From Bradyrhizobium sp. 164 (GTDB taxonomy: Bacteria; Pseudomonadota; Alphaproteobacteria; Rhizobiales; Xanthobacteraceae): DNA of 64,000 bases. Position 1 is the stretch's first letter. Every line of letters begins with the position of its first letter. The position numbers were made by a program, and so were the translations under genes. The notes below the pieces were generated by a model. The model worked only from the letters and a program-made list of their open reading frames with translations, was not told the DNA's origin and made no database searches. Of this stretch, positions 28,389 through 36,354 are shown piece after piece. The stretch lies in contig NZ_JADPKA010000050.1 of assembly GCF_023073715.1 (NCBI RefSeq), positions 124,001 through 188,000 on the forward strand. The letters run 5' to 3'.

Positions 28389-28515
28389 TAAAGCGCGATG
28401 AGATTAGGATAAATCGTCATCGCGCCTTAGGTTATTGTTTGAGCATGATCTCCGCGAAAACGCGTTCCGCGCTTGTCGCGAGGGAAAACCGCTACAATTT
28501 TCCGGATCATGCTCT
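28389..28515. repeat. Double palindromic repeat (GCGCGATGA and GAGCATGATC arms)
   Basis: The first hairpin pairs GCGCGATGA with TCATCGCGC. The second pairs GAGCATGATC (28441-28450) with GGATCATGCTC near 28503-28513. Elements of this kind are abundant in Bradyrhizobium intergenic DNA, as I recall. Its right edge reaches the stop codon of the 33-residue ORF on the minus strand. Confidence 0.75.
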
Positions 28516-28615
28516 AACGCCCGTAGAACAAGATGCTGGCGATGACGAGCATGGCCGTCACGGCCAGCATATGCGCGAGCGCTCCCGAGGCCGCCCCCTT
28601 GGTGGCTTCCTTCAT
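28514..28615 (-). CDS. Predicted 33-residue membrane peptide
   Basis: ATG at 28615 is preceded by AGGGAGAAAAAGGC, a good ribosome site, and the frame closes at TAG (28514-28516). The peptide starts MKEATKGAASGALAHMLAV and ends in the hydrophobic run MLVIASILFYGR, so one membrane helix spans most of its length. It has too few residues for domain-based naming. The stop lies at the edge of the palindromic repeat, which could have set the present 3' end. Only coding likelihood and the ribosome site support it. Confidence 0.55.
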   Translation of the reverse strand: MKEATKGAASGALAHMLAVTAMLVIASILFYGR

Positions 28616-28887
28616 GCCTTTTTCTCCCTAGACTTGGGCGTGACTCATCGTTGCGCGGCTTGCGCACCCGACGGCCAATTGTTTTACTCGGAACACCCCA
28701 CTTACGAGTATCCGCCGCGATCTGTCCCCACGCGGCGAATATCGACTGTGTCAAGGTTGATCAGCAATGCGGCGGCAATTTGACTCGATGATGTTGCTCC
28801 TGCGTCAGCGCAAGAATAGAGTTTCGGGGAGCTCTCGCCGGCAACGACAAAAAGCATCAAAATCTCCGAGAAGACTTCAGGAAAATC

Positions 28888-29415
28888 ATGGCCCGCATCA
28901 ATTACAGCGACCCGTCCAAGGCCTCCGACCGCACCCGCGAAATCCTCGACAAGAATCGCAACGCCAACATTTTCCGCATGATGGCGCACTCACCGAGCTA
29001 TTTCGAGCAGTATTGCCGCTTGGGAGGCGCCATCCGCCACAAAGGTGAGCTCGATCCGGTGGTGCGCGAGCTTGCAATCACACGCACCGGCATTCTGTGC
29101 GAGGCGCCCTACGAGATCGTAGCGCACAAGCGCATCGGCAAGAATGTCGGGGTCACCGACGAGCAGAACGAGGCGCTTGAGAATTGGCAGGCCGCGAGTT
29201 GCTTCAACGAGGTGCAGCGCGCCGCGCTCGCGTTCACCGACGAGATCGTGAAATCGAACAAACCGACGGACGCGACCTTCAAGGCGATCGCGTCGAAGCT
29301 GACACCGGCCGCGCTGATCGAGCTCCAGCTCTCGGTCGGCTTCTACATCATGACATCAAAGTTTTTGGAAACCTTCGAGATCGATCTTCAGCCGGTCACG
29401 GAAGTGGTGGGCTGA
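28888..29415 (+). CDS. Carboxymuconolactone decarboxylase (CMD/AhpD-like) family protein
   Basis: The 175-residue protein fits the CMD fold: GELDPVVRELAITRTGILCEAPYEIVAHKRIG contains the Glu, single Cys and His of the domain. AhpD's redox CxxC is missing because only the first Cys is present, so disulfide reductase activity is doubtful and a decarboxylase-like or unknown role is more likely. It lies just before the MazG-like gene on the same strand. Confidence 0.88.
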   Translation: MARINYSDPSKASDRTREILDKNRNANIFRMMAHSPSYFEQYCRLGGAIRHKGELDPVVRELAITRTGILCEAPYEIVAHKRIGKNVGVTDEQNEALENWQAASCFNEVQRAALAFTDEIVKSNKPTDATFKAIASKLTPAALIELQLSVGFYIMTSKFLETFEIDLQPVTEVVG

Positions 29416-29434
29416 TCCTTAGGAGCGGCGAGGG

Positions 29435-29743
29435 ATGCCGATGACGATCGATGAATATGCGGCTTGGGCCGCGCGCATTGGGAAAGTCGAAGAGCATCCG
29501 TCCAACGAGCGGCTGTCCTATCTCGGCCTCGGCCTTGCCGGCGAAGCCGGCGAGGTCGCCGATCACATCAAGAAGCTGCTCCGCGACGGCTGGCTGGATC
29601 AGGCGGGTCTCGTCGATGAACTCGGCGATGTCGTCTACTACTGGGCTTGCCTGTGTGCGGCCACAGGCCAGCAGCCATCCGACGTGCTCAAGGCGAGCGC
29701 AGCCAGGATCAACCGGCGCCTAAGCGAGGCCGCGAGCCGCTGA
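29435..29743 (+). CDS. MazG-like nucleotide pyrophosphohydrolase
   Basis: The 102-residue protein has the MazG helical signature with metal-binding acidic residues in GLAGEAGEVADHIKK (E-x2-E) and DELGDVVYYW (E-x2-D). Single-domain MazG proteins hydrolyse non-canonical NTPs or short nucleotide substrates. An internal ATG at 29441 is an equally possible start. It is convergent with glsA, and a hairpin lies between them. Confidence 0.85.
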   Translation: MPMTIDEYAAWAARIGKVEEHPSNERLSYLGLGLAGEAGEVADHIKKLLRDGWLDQAGLVDELGDVVYYWACLCAATGQQPSDVLKASAARINRRLSEAASR

Positions 29744-29755
29744 GCCGGTTCGGAT

Positions 29756-29780
29756 CACCTCTCCCCGTCGCGGAGAGGTG
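29756..29780. terminator. Bidirectional terminator hairpin between MazG-like gene and glsA
   Basis: Arms CACCTCTCC (29756-29764) and GGAGAGGTG (29772-29780) form a perfect 9-bp stem with a 7-nt loop. It lies 12 bp after the MazG-like stop and 18 bp before the convergent glutaminase stop. There is no strong U-tract on either side, so termination efficiency is unknown. Confidence 0.6.
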
Positions 29781-29797
29781 AAGAACCGCGCCCAGCG

Positions 29798-31645
29798 CTA
29801 CGTCGACGTCAAAATATCCACCTTCGCGTTCGCCACGATCAGGCGGTCGGCCAATAGCTGCGCCAGATTGCGCATGATGCGCTCGCTGGCGTGCGGGTGC
29901 TGCTCGCGGAAGCGCTCGAAATCCTTCAAGGCCACCTCGAACGCGGTCGCCGCCATGTCGGCGAATACGTCGGCGGACCGCGTTGCTTCCAGCAGCGCCA
30001 TCTCACCAAAGGCCATGCCTGCGGTGAGCGTTGCCAGCCTGACGCCATCGGGCAGCGTGACGTGGACCGCGCCGCTGCGGAGGAAGAACACGGCATCGGC
30101 GGGATCGCCGGTCGTGACGATTTTGGCGCCGGACGGATAAGTCCTGACGGTGCAGATTGCGGCGAGATCGCTCAGCTCGTCCTCGCTCAGCCCCGCGAGC
30201 AGCGGCTGCTCGGTAAGCTCGGTGGTCTCGTGGAAGTCGATCGAGCCGCCATAGCGGTAGACGATCTGGTCTTCGGCCCATTCGATCGCGGTGTCGAGCA
30301 GGTAGAAGTCGCGGACGTTCTTCAGCTCCGCCGTCCATTCCCGCAAGCTGTCCCATTCCTTGGAGGCGCGCCTGACGCCCGACAGCACCACCGTGACGTT
30401 GAGTGCGGCGAGCTCTTCGAACGTTTCGGCGATTAGCCGCGCTCCGGCGCGCGTAGTGGAGGGGACGCGATGCAGATCGAAGATCACGAATTGCGGCCGC
30501 GGACGGCCTGCAAGCCGGCGCGAGACGTAGTCGACGGCCGACAGCGACAGTGTTCCGACCAGCTCGATGACCCGCACCTCCTGCTCATGCGCGGAAAGAA
30601 TCTCGCGCTCCTGGGGCCGGCGCACGCGTCGCGACGGGCTCCTGCCGATGTCGTAATCAGCGATGACGGCGTTGCGTGCGTCGTCGCTGCGGTTGAGCAT
30701 GTGCAGATCGTAATGCGAGGACAGCGCCTCGCAAACCTTGATGCCGCGCACGCTGTTGCCGTGCTTGTCGAGCTTGGGCGAATAGCTGCCGAGGCCGAGC
30801 CGGGCAGGGAGTGCGGCGAGGATGCCGCCGCCGACACCGCTTTTGGCGGGAATGCCGATCCGGTAGATCCATTCGCCGGCATAATCGTACATGCCCGAGG
30901 AGGTCATCACGGAGAGCGTACGCGAGATTGCGTAGGGCGTCAGCACCTGCTCGCCGGTGACCGGATTGATGCCGCGATTGGCGAGCGTGGCCGCCATCAC
31001 CGCGATGTCGCGCGCCGTGACCAGAACGGCGCATTGCCGGAAATAGACGTCGAGCACGGCCGCGACGTTGTCGGAGATCACGGCGTTGGTCTTGAGGAGG
31101 TAGCCGATGGCCCGGTTGCGGTCGCCGGTCTGGCTTTCCGAAGCATAGACGGCCTCATCGAGAGCGAGATCGCGTCCGGCGAAACGGCTGAGCGCAAGGC
31201 GGATCTGCTCGAAAGCGCCCGCGCCCTTGCTGTCGTAGATCAGCCCCGTGCAGGCGATTGCGCCGGCATTGACCATCGGGTTGAACGGATGGTTCTCCGA
31301 ATTGAGCCGGATCGAGTTGAAGGGATCGCCGGAAGGTTCGACGCCGATCGCGCTTTCGACCTTGCCTGCTCCCAAAAGGTCCAGCGCCAGCGCGAACACG
31401 AACGGTTTTGACATCGACTGGATGGTGAAGGGCACCCGGCTGTCGCCGACTTCGTAGACATGCCCGTCCAGCGTCGCGAGGCTGATGCCGAAATGGGCAG
31501 GGTCGGCCTTGCCCAGCTCGGGGATGTAGTCGGCAACGCTGCCTGAGGTGTCGGCAGAGAATTCGTTGAGGCAATTGTTCAGAAACCGCAGCAAGGGCGG
31601 TTTCGAGCGGGTCCAGGCGGAGGCGGCGGGCGAGTGCGGCTTCAT
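29798..31645 (-). CDS. glsA: Glutaminase fused to STAS and cyclic-nucleotide-binding domains
   Basis: I chose the ATG at 31645 (MKPHSPAASAWTRSK), giving 615 residues. The N-terminal half (about residues 1-310) is a serine-dependent glutaminase with the catalytic SMSKPF (S-x-x-K), NAGAIACTGL and SGMYDYAGEW. A STAS-like segment follows (about residues 345-450, ARPRPQFVIFDLHRVPSTTRAGARLI). A cNMP-binding domain closes the protein (about residues 485-600, PSGAKIVTTGDPADAVFFLRSGAVHV, FGEMALLEATRSADVFADMAATAFEV). Ordinary GlsA is about 310 residues. It lies 21 bp after a TAXI-TRAP transporter, suggesting joint uptake and hydrolysis of glutamine or control of glutamate supply. Confidence 0.9.
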   Translation of the reverse strand: MKPHSPAASAWTRSKPPLLRFLNNCLNEFSADTSGSVADYIPELGKADPAHFGISLATLDGHVYEVGDSRVPFTIQSMSKPFVFALALDLLGAGKVESAIGVEPSGDPFNSIRLNSENHPFNPMVNAGAIACTGLIYDSKGAGAFEQIRLALSRFAGRDLALDEAVYASESQTGDRNRAIGYLLKTNAVISDNVAAVLDVYFRQCAVLVTARDIAVMAATLANRGINPVTGEQVLTPYAISRTLSVMTSSGMYDYAGEWIYRIGIPAKSGVGGGILAALPARLGLGSYSPKLDKHGNSVRGIKVCEALSSHYDLHMLNRSDDARNAVIADYDIGRSPSRRVRRPQEREILSAHEQEVRVIELVGTLSLSAVDYVSRRLAGRPRPQFVIFDLHRVPSTTRAGARLIAETFEELAALNVTVVLSGVRRASKEWDSLREWTAELKNVRDFYLLDTAIEWAEDQIVYRYGGSIDFHETTELTEQPLLAGLSEDELSDLAAICTVRTYPSGAKIVTTGDPADAVFFLRSGAVHVTLPDGVRLATLTAGMAFGEMALLEATRSADVFADMAATAFEVALKDFERFREQHPHASERIMRNLAQLLADRLIVANAKVDILTST

Positions 31646-31666
31646 CGCCTCACTTGTGCAACGCAA

Positions 31667-33742
31667 TCAGGGCGCGCGCAACCCGTCCGGCACGATGGTA
31701 TGCCGGCGAACCAGGAGAAGCGCGAGCAAAGTCGTGGGCACGAGGATCGCAAGGCCAAGCAGCGTCACCTGCATCTGCGACAGCGGCATGATCCCGCCGC
31801 CGGGCGTCGCGACCACGAAGCCGCCGATCACCAGCAGGACACGGATCGGCCATTCCAGCGCGCCGGCGCCGCGAAGGTCGCCGACGAAGGGCTGGTAGCC
31901 CTGGATGCCGCCGCAGATGAACAGCGTGCCGAACGCGGCAAGCCCCATCAGGCCGAGGCCGGCGAGGTATGGGCTTGGCCCTTGCAGCACCAGCGCCGGA
32001 TTGAGCACGAAGAAGAAGGGGATGAAGTAAATGATGCTGCCGACCCACATCGATTCCCACCCGGTCTTCATCGCCGGCGAGCCGGCGATGCCTGCGGCCG
32101 CGAACGAGGCGATGGCGACCGGCGGCGTGATCGACGACAGCATGCCCCAATAGAAGATGAACATGTGCACGGCCATGCGATTGAGCCCGAGCTTCTCCAG
32201 CGCGGGCGCGACCAGGATGGCGAGGAAGATGTAGCAGGCCGTCGTCGTCAGGCCGAGGCCGAGGATCAGGCTGGTGAGCGCGCACATGCCGAGCAGCAGG
32301 AAAGCATTGTCGCCGGCAATGTGCAGGAGGTCGTTGGCAAGGCTCGACACCACACCGGTCATCGAGAACGCGCCGATCAGCAGGCCGCAGCCGGCGAGGA
32401 TGCCGACCAGCTCGACGAAGGTGCGGCCGTTGATCTCGAGGAACTTGCCGATGGTCGCAAACGTCCAGCGCGTGTCCTTGGAGAAGAATTGGTTGAGCAC
32501 CAGCAGTAGCGCGGTGGCGTAAAACGGCGCGTGGCTCTCGCGCTTGAAGTAGAGCAGCATCACGATCAAAAGTGCGATGACGAAGACGTAATACCAGCCC
32601 TCCCTGATCGTATCCATGATGCGGGGCAGCTCGGCGCGCGGAATCCCCTTCAGCCCGTGGCGCGCGGCGTAGGCGTCGACCTGCATGAACAGGCCGATGT
32701 AGTAGAGCGTCGCCGGAATGATCGCGGCGATCGCGACATCGGCGTAGCTGACATTAAGGAACTGCGCGATCACGAAGGCGGTCGCGCCCATTACCGGCGG
32801 CGCCAGCACCGCGCCGGTCGAGGCGCAGGCCTCGATCGCACCGGCATAGGACGCGCGAAAACCGCTCTTCTTCATGACAGGAATGGTCATGGTGCCGGCG
32901 GTGAGCACGTTGGAGATGATGGAGCCCGACATCATGCCGAGGAGGCCGCTGGCAAAGATGCAGACTTTCGCCGCCCCGCCGCGGAAGGTGCCGCACAGTG
33001 CGAAGGCGAGATTGATGAAGAACTTTCCGGCCCCCGTCATCATCAGCGCCGTGCCGAACACCAGGAAGCCGATCACGGTGTCGGCGAAAGCCTGAATGGG
33101 AATGCCGAGCAGGCTCTCGCCGGAGAGCACGTGGTAGGCGGTTGCTTGCTCGAGCGTCGATTGTGTGCCGCGGAACGGGCCGAGCCAGCCGGCCTCGGCG
33201 AACAGCGGATAGACGGTGAAGGGCAGGACGCTCAGCAGCAGGCTCCAGCCGCCGGTGCGGCGCAGCGCCTCCATCAGCATCACCCACATCACGAGGCCCG
33301 CCGCGATCACGCCGTTAGGCGCGCCGCCGAACTCCCAGCCGGCCTCAGCCGCCTTGCGTACGTTCGACATTAGCATCAGCGCCGCCGCGAAGGTCGCGAC
33401 GAACAAGACGAGATCGTACCAGGGAATCCGGTCGAGCGGCGCGCGTTCAGTCCCAGGGAAGATCAAGAAGGTGAACGGCAGCATCAACGCTATCAGAAGA
33501 TAGAAGTATTCGGTGTTGAGCTGGGTGTAGCCGACGAAGAAGCGCAGCGAGAATTGCTGGTTGATGCAGAGCAGGATGGTTGCCGCCGTCGCGACCACCA
33601 ACGTCCAGCGCCAGGCGCCGCGCAACGTGCGCACGCGCGTGACCTCCGCCTCCTGCATGTTGGCGGCGGCGCCGTGCGGATCGTCGAACACGATCCGCTT
33701 GGCCTCGTCCTGCGGGCCGGTGGAGACTGAAGTAGAAGACAT
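31667..33742 (-). CDS. TRAP transporter permease, fused 4TM/12TM (TAXI family)
   Basis: The 691-residue protein joins the small DctQ-like and large DctM-like subunits, as usual in TAXI systems. More than 15 hydrophobic helices are visible, with the DctM signature region PPVMGATAFVIAQFLNVSYADVAIAAIIPATLYYIGLF and the second scoop LILGLGLTTTACYIFLAILVAPALEKLG. It is Na+ or H+ coupled and takes substrate from the adjacent binding protein. It lies 9 bp after that gene and 21 bp before glsA. Confidence 0.94.
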   Translation of the reverse strand: MSSTSVSTGPQDEAKRIVFDDPHGAAANMQEAEVTRVRTLRGAWRWTLVVATAATILLCINQQFSLRFFVGYTQLNTEYFYLLIALMLPFTFLIFPGTERAPLDRIPWYDLVLFVATFAAALMLMSNVRKAAEAGWEFGGAPNGVIAAGLVMWVMLMEALRRTGGWSLLLSVLPFTVYPLFAEAGWLGPFRGTQSTLEQATAYHVLSGESLLGIPIQAFADTVIGFLVFGTALMMTGAGKFFINLAFALCGTFRGGAAKVCIFASGLLGMMSGSIISNVLTAGTMTIPVMKKSGFRASYAGAIEACASTGAVLAPPVMGATAFVIAQFLNVSYADVAIAAIIPATLYYIGLFMQVDAYAARHGLKGIPRAELPRIMDTIREGWYYVFVIALLIVMLLYFKRESHAPFYATALLLVLNQFFSKDTRWTFATIGKFLEINGRTFVELVGILAGCGLLIGAFSMTGVVSSLANDLLHIAGDNAFLLLGMCALTSLILGLGLTTTACYIFLAILVAPALEKLGLNRMAVHMFIFYWGMLSSITPPVAIASFAAAGIAGSPAMKTGWESMWVGSIIYFIPFFFVLNPALVLQGPSPYLAGLGLMGLAAFGTLFICGGIQGYQPFVGDLRGAGALEWPIRVLLVIGGFVVATPGGGIMPLSQMQVTLLGLAILVPTTLLALLLVRRHTIVPDGLRAP

Positions 33743-33751
33743 GATCCTGTT

Positions 33752-34918
33752 CTAATCCTCGAAGCCGTTCGGCATGTCGGCCTTAGCGAGCGCAGCGGCG
33801 CGGGCCTTCATCCAGCCGTCGAGGAACGCCTTGTCATCCGATGGCGGATTGGATTTGCCGTACTCCGCCCACGCTGCGCCAAGCACCTCTTGCCGGTTGA
33901 TCAGCTTGTTATTGTGCGCTTCCTGCGCGTCGGTCCACTGTCCGGCTTCCTTCAGCGCCTTCACCGCGCCGGGATGCACCGGCACCACCCAGTTCTTGGT
34001 TTGCCGGTCGGCGGCAAGCCCGCCGGCGCCCGGCGCGGAATCCTTGTAGGCGTCGTAGTTCACGATCATCGCCTTCGTGATCGCATAGACCTGATCGGCC
34101 GGTTGCGAGGCATAGGCGACGAAGATCGGATAGGGATAGTTGCCGAGCTCGACCGGCTTGTCCGGCGAGATGCCGGCGCCGCAGGTCGCAAGCTGCGGGA
34201 AGAAGAACGAGCCGACCTTCTGCATCCGCGCCCAGCCCTCCTTGTCCTTGGCGGGGAGCGGCGGCCAGATCAGCCCGCGCGGCGAAGTCTCGGCTTCCTT
34301 GGCAGGACCGGTGATGGTGGTGCCAAAGGCAGCATCGACGTCGTTGTTGATCAGGCCTTTCCACATCGCGCCGTAGCTGGCGAACTCGACCACCTTGACA
34401 TCCTTCTGCGTCAGCCCCGCGAAGGCGAGCACTGCGAGCGAGTTCTGGTTCAGCGCCGGCGAGCCGACGACGAAGCCGACACGCTTGCCCCTGAGATCTT
34501 TCAGCTCCTTCACGCCGGTGTCGGCGGCGACGGCGAGCGAGCCGCAATTGCAGTCGACGGTTGAGAGCAGGATCTGGAGCGGCTGCGGTCCCCATTCCTT
34601 CGATCCGAACTCGAATACGCCTTCCTGCGCGAAATAGGTGCCAGATCCCATCGCCGCGGAGGCCGCACGCTTGGCGCGGAGCGGCGCGAGGCGGGCGACG
34701 TCGTTGCCGGCGGGGAGCACGCGCACGTCGGTGCCGTATTTGTCCTTCATCATCTTGCCGACGCCGACTGCTATGTTGAAGCCGGCAGTGCCGGTGTCAT
34801 AGGCGGTGAACGTCAATGTCGCCGGCAGCTTGATGTCCTCGGCGAACGCATAGCGTGTAGACGCAAAAGAAATGCCCGCCACCAAGGCAGGCGCGAGCAC
34901 GAGCAGCCCACGAAGCAT
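33752..34918 (-). CDS. TAXI-family TRAP substrate-binding protein
   Basis: The ATG at 34918 is preceded by AAGGAGGG at close spacing. It gives a 388-residue precursor with a signal peptide (MLRGLLVLAPALVAGISFASTRYAFA). The mature protein has the TAXI pattern (LTFTAYDTGTAGFNIAVGVGKMMKDKYGTDVRVLP, ASAAMGSGTYFAQEGVFEFG, GKRVGFVVGSPALNQNSLAVLAFAG). TAXI proteins bind glutamate, 2-oxoglutarate or C4 acids in characterised cases. The linked glutaminase makes glutamate or glutamine the first candidates here. Confidence 0.93.
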   Translation of the reverse strand: MLRGLLVLAPALVAGISFASTRYAFAEDIKLPATLTFTAYDTGTAGFNIAVGVGKMMKDKYGTDVRVLPAGNDVARLAPLRAKRAASAAMGSGTYFAQEGVFEFGSKEWGPQPLQILLSTVDCNCGSLAVAADTGVKELKDLRGKRVGFVVGSPALNQNSLAVLAFAGLTQKDVKVVEFASYGAMWKGLINNDVDAAFGTTITGPAKEAETSPRGLIWPPLPAKDKEGWARMQKVGSFFFPQLATCGAGISPDKPVELGNYPYPIFVAYASQPADQVYAITKAMIVNYDAYKDSAPGAGGLAADRQTKNWVVPVHPGAVKALKEAGQWTDAQEAHNNKLINRQEVLGAAWAEYGKSNPPSDDKAFLDGWMKARAAALAKADMPNGFED

Positions 34919-35034
34919 GTTTCCCTCCTTCATCCTCGCGTTTGCCGCGAAGAAACTTTTTGCTTGAATCGGATCATGTCACCGGGATCAGGCGATGGCA
35001 ACGCCGTCTCGCGAATGCCGCAATGAGACTGACA

Positions 35035-35079
35035 GATTGTCGCGGAAGTGACGGATTATGCAGTCAGCTCGCGACAATC
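35035..35079. other. Inverted repeat GATTGTCGCG/CGCGACAATC at the 3' end of the biotin-carrier gene
   Basis: Ten-base arms GATTGTCGCG (35035-35044) and CGCGACAATC (35070-35079) are separated by 25 nt and include the biotin-carrier stop codon. The same CGCGACAATC half-site forms a compact palindrome at 37866-37883. It may be a hairpin that ends the biotin-carrier transcript or a pair of binding sites upstream of the TRAP operon. Confidence 0.5.
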
Positions 35080-35285
35080 GCGATCGCCTGTCCCTCGGCA
35101 ACGACGTCGTCGAGCTTCACCAGCAGCGATGTGATCGTGCCGCTCGCGGGCGATGGCACCGGTATCTCCATCTTCATGGCTTCGACCACCACAACGTCAT
35201 CGCCATCCGCGACGGTTCCTCCAACTTGCACGGGAGTCGCGCAGACACGGCCCGCGACTTCGGTAACGATTTTAATTTCTGGCAT
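35064..35285 (-). CDS. Biotin carboxyl carrier protein (short BCCP/lipoyl-like)
   Basis: I chose the ATG at 35285 (MPEIKIVTEVAGRVCAT), giving 73 residues, a free-standing biotinyl domain. The biotinylated Lys38 is in the exact EAMKME motif, with the PASGTITSLLVKLDDVVAEGQAI repeat half after it. It is divergent from the IclR gene, which precedes a carboxyltransferase. The set lacks a biotin carboxylase, so either the carboxylase is supplied from elsewhere or the pair acts with another partner. Confidence 0.92.
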   Translation of the reverse strand: MPEIKIVTEVAGRVCATPVQVGGTVADGDDVVVVEAMKMEIPVPSPASGTITSLLVKLDDVVAEGQAIAIVAS

Positions 35286-35340
35286 GCCATCGCCTTTTTG
35301 TTGTCGTCGCAAAATGCCTGAGGTAGCGTCGTCTGCAAGT

Positions 35341-35364
35341 GGAATTTAATTCCGCACAGCGGAA
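35341..35364. promoter_or_regulatory. Overlapping palindromes between the biotin-carrier gene and iclR
   Basis: GGAATTTAATTCC (35341-35353) is a perfect palindrome around one base. It overlaps a second, TTCCGC/GCGGAA around ACA (35350-35364). The first resembles the IclR operator consensus TGGAAATNATTTCCA, and the second is an IclR-type 15-bp spacing. Both lie in the 94-bp divergent region, the second ending 15 bp before the iclR start, which fits autorepression. Confidence 0.6.
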
Positions 35365-35379
35365 CAAACGGTAGGGATC

Positions 35380-36354
35380 ATGGGACGACGTTCGGAGCGG
35401 TTGAGTAGGCAAGGTGCGCTCGCCGGCGATGCCGGTGAGGGTGATGTCATCCAGGTGGTATCGCGCGCGTTCGACGTGCTGCGATGCTTCGAGGGCCACG
35501 ATAGCAGGCTCGGCAATCTCGAGATTTCAAATCGCTGCGGCCTGCCGCGCTCGACGGTGTCGCGGCTCACGCACACGCTGACCCGCATGGGTCAGCTTGT
35601 GTATCTGCCGCGCGACCAGAAGTATCGCATCGGCCCGAGCGCGGTGGCGATGAGCGCTTCGATGATGAAGGGCGCGCAGCTGCGCAGCATGATCCGCCAG
35701 CGGCTTCAGGAAGTCGCCGAGCAGGTTCCGGGCACGGTCGGCTTCGTCGTTCCCGATCGTTTCCATCTCGTCTATCTCCAGTTCGCGCGCTCAGCGACCG
35801 CACTCGGCCTGCACGAGGGCACCGGCAGCCGCATCTCGATGGCTTCGACCGCCGCGGGCGCGGCCTACACTGCGGCGCTCGCGCCCGAGATGGGCGACAC
35901 CTTCATTGCGGACATGGAGCGGGAAGCGCCCGAGGCTGCGAAGATTCTCAAACCCCGCATCGAGGCCAACCGGCAATCGCTGCGCGAGCGCGGCTATGTC
36001 GTAGCCTGCGGCCTCTGGAGCCCGCACATCAACGGACTCGCTGTGCCGATCTGGTCGCCGCAGTATCAGACCTTCGTGGTCGTCACGATCGGTCTTTTGG
36101 CCGCAATGTATGACGAGCAACGGCTGCATGACGAAGTCGCCCCGTTGATGCTCGCGCTCGGCCGCTCGCTCGGCAGCCTGATGGAAGGCGCGGAGGGCGA
36201 TGCCTTCAACAACCGTATCTCGCGTAGACCGGTCGCCATAGCCGTGCATAACAAGAACAAGCCGATCAACTCGGAGGGAGTGAATGAACTGGAAGCCGGA
36301 ACTCGACGAGCTAGCCCGGCGCGAAGCCTTCGCGCGGGAGATGGGCGGCGTTGA
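35380..36354 (+). CDS. IclR-family transcriptional regulator
   Basis: The 324-residue protein has an IclR winged helix (VIQVVSRAFDVLRCFEGHDSRLGNLEISNRCGLPRSTVSRLTHTLTRMGQLVYL, about residues 23-76) and a GAF-like effector domain (about residues 95-270). It is longer than the usual 250-270 residues because of a low-complexity N-terminus and a C-terminal tail (RRASPARSLRAGDGRR). That tail overlaps the carboxyltransferase start by 71 bp in another frame. It probably controls both divergent transcripts. Confidence 0.92.
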   Translation: MGRRSERLSRQGALAGDAGEGDVIQVVSRAFDVLRCFEGHDSRLGNLEISNRCGLPRSTVSRLTHTLTRMGQLVYLPRDQKYRIGPSAVAMSASMMKGAQLRSMIRQRLQEVAEQVPGTVGFVVPDRFHLVYLQFARSATALGLHEGTGSRISMASTAAGAAYTAALAPEMGDTFIADMEREAPEAAKILKPRIEANRQSLRERGYVVACGLWSPHINGLAVPIWSPQYQTFVVVTIGLLAAMYDEQRLHDEVAPLMLALGRSLGSLMEGAEGDAFNNRISRRPVAIAVHNKNKPINSEGVNELEAGTRRASPARSLRAGDGRR

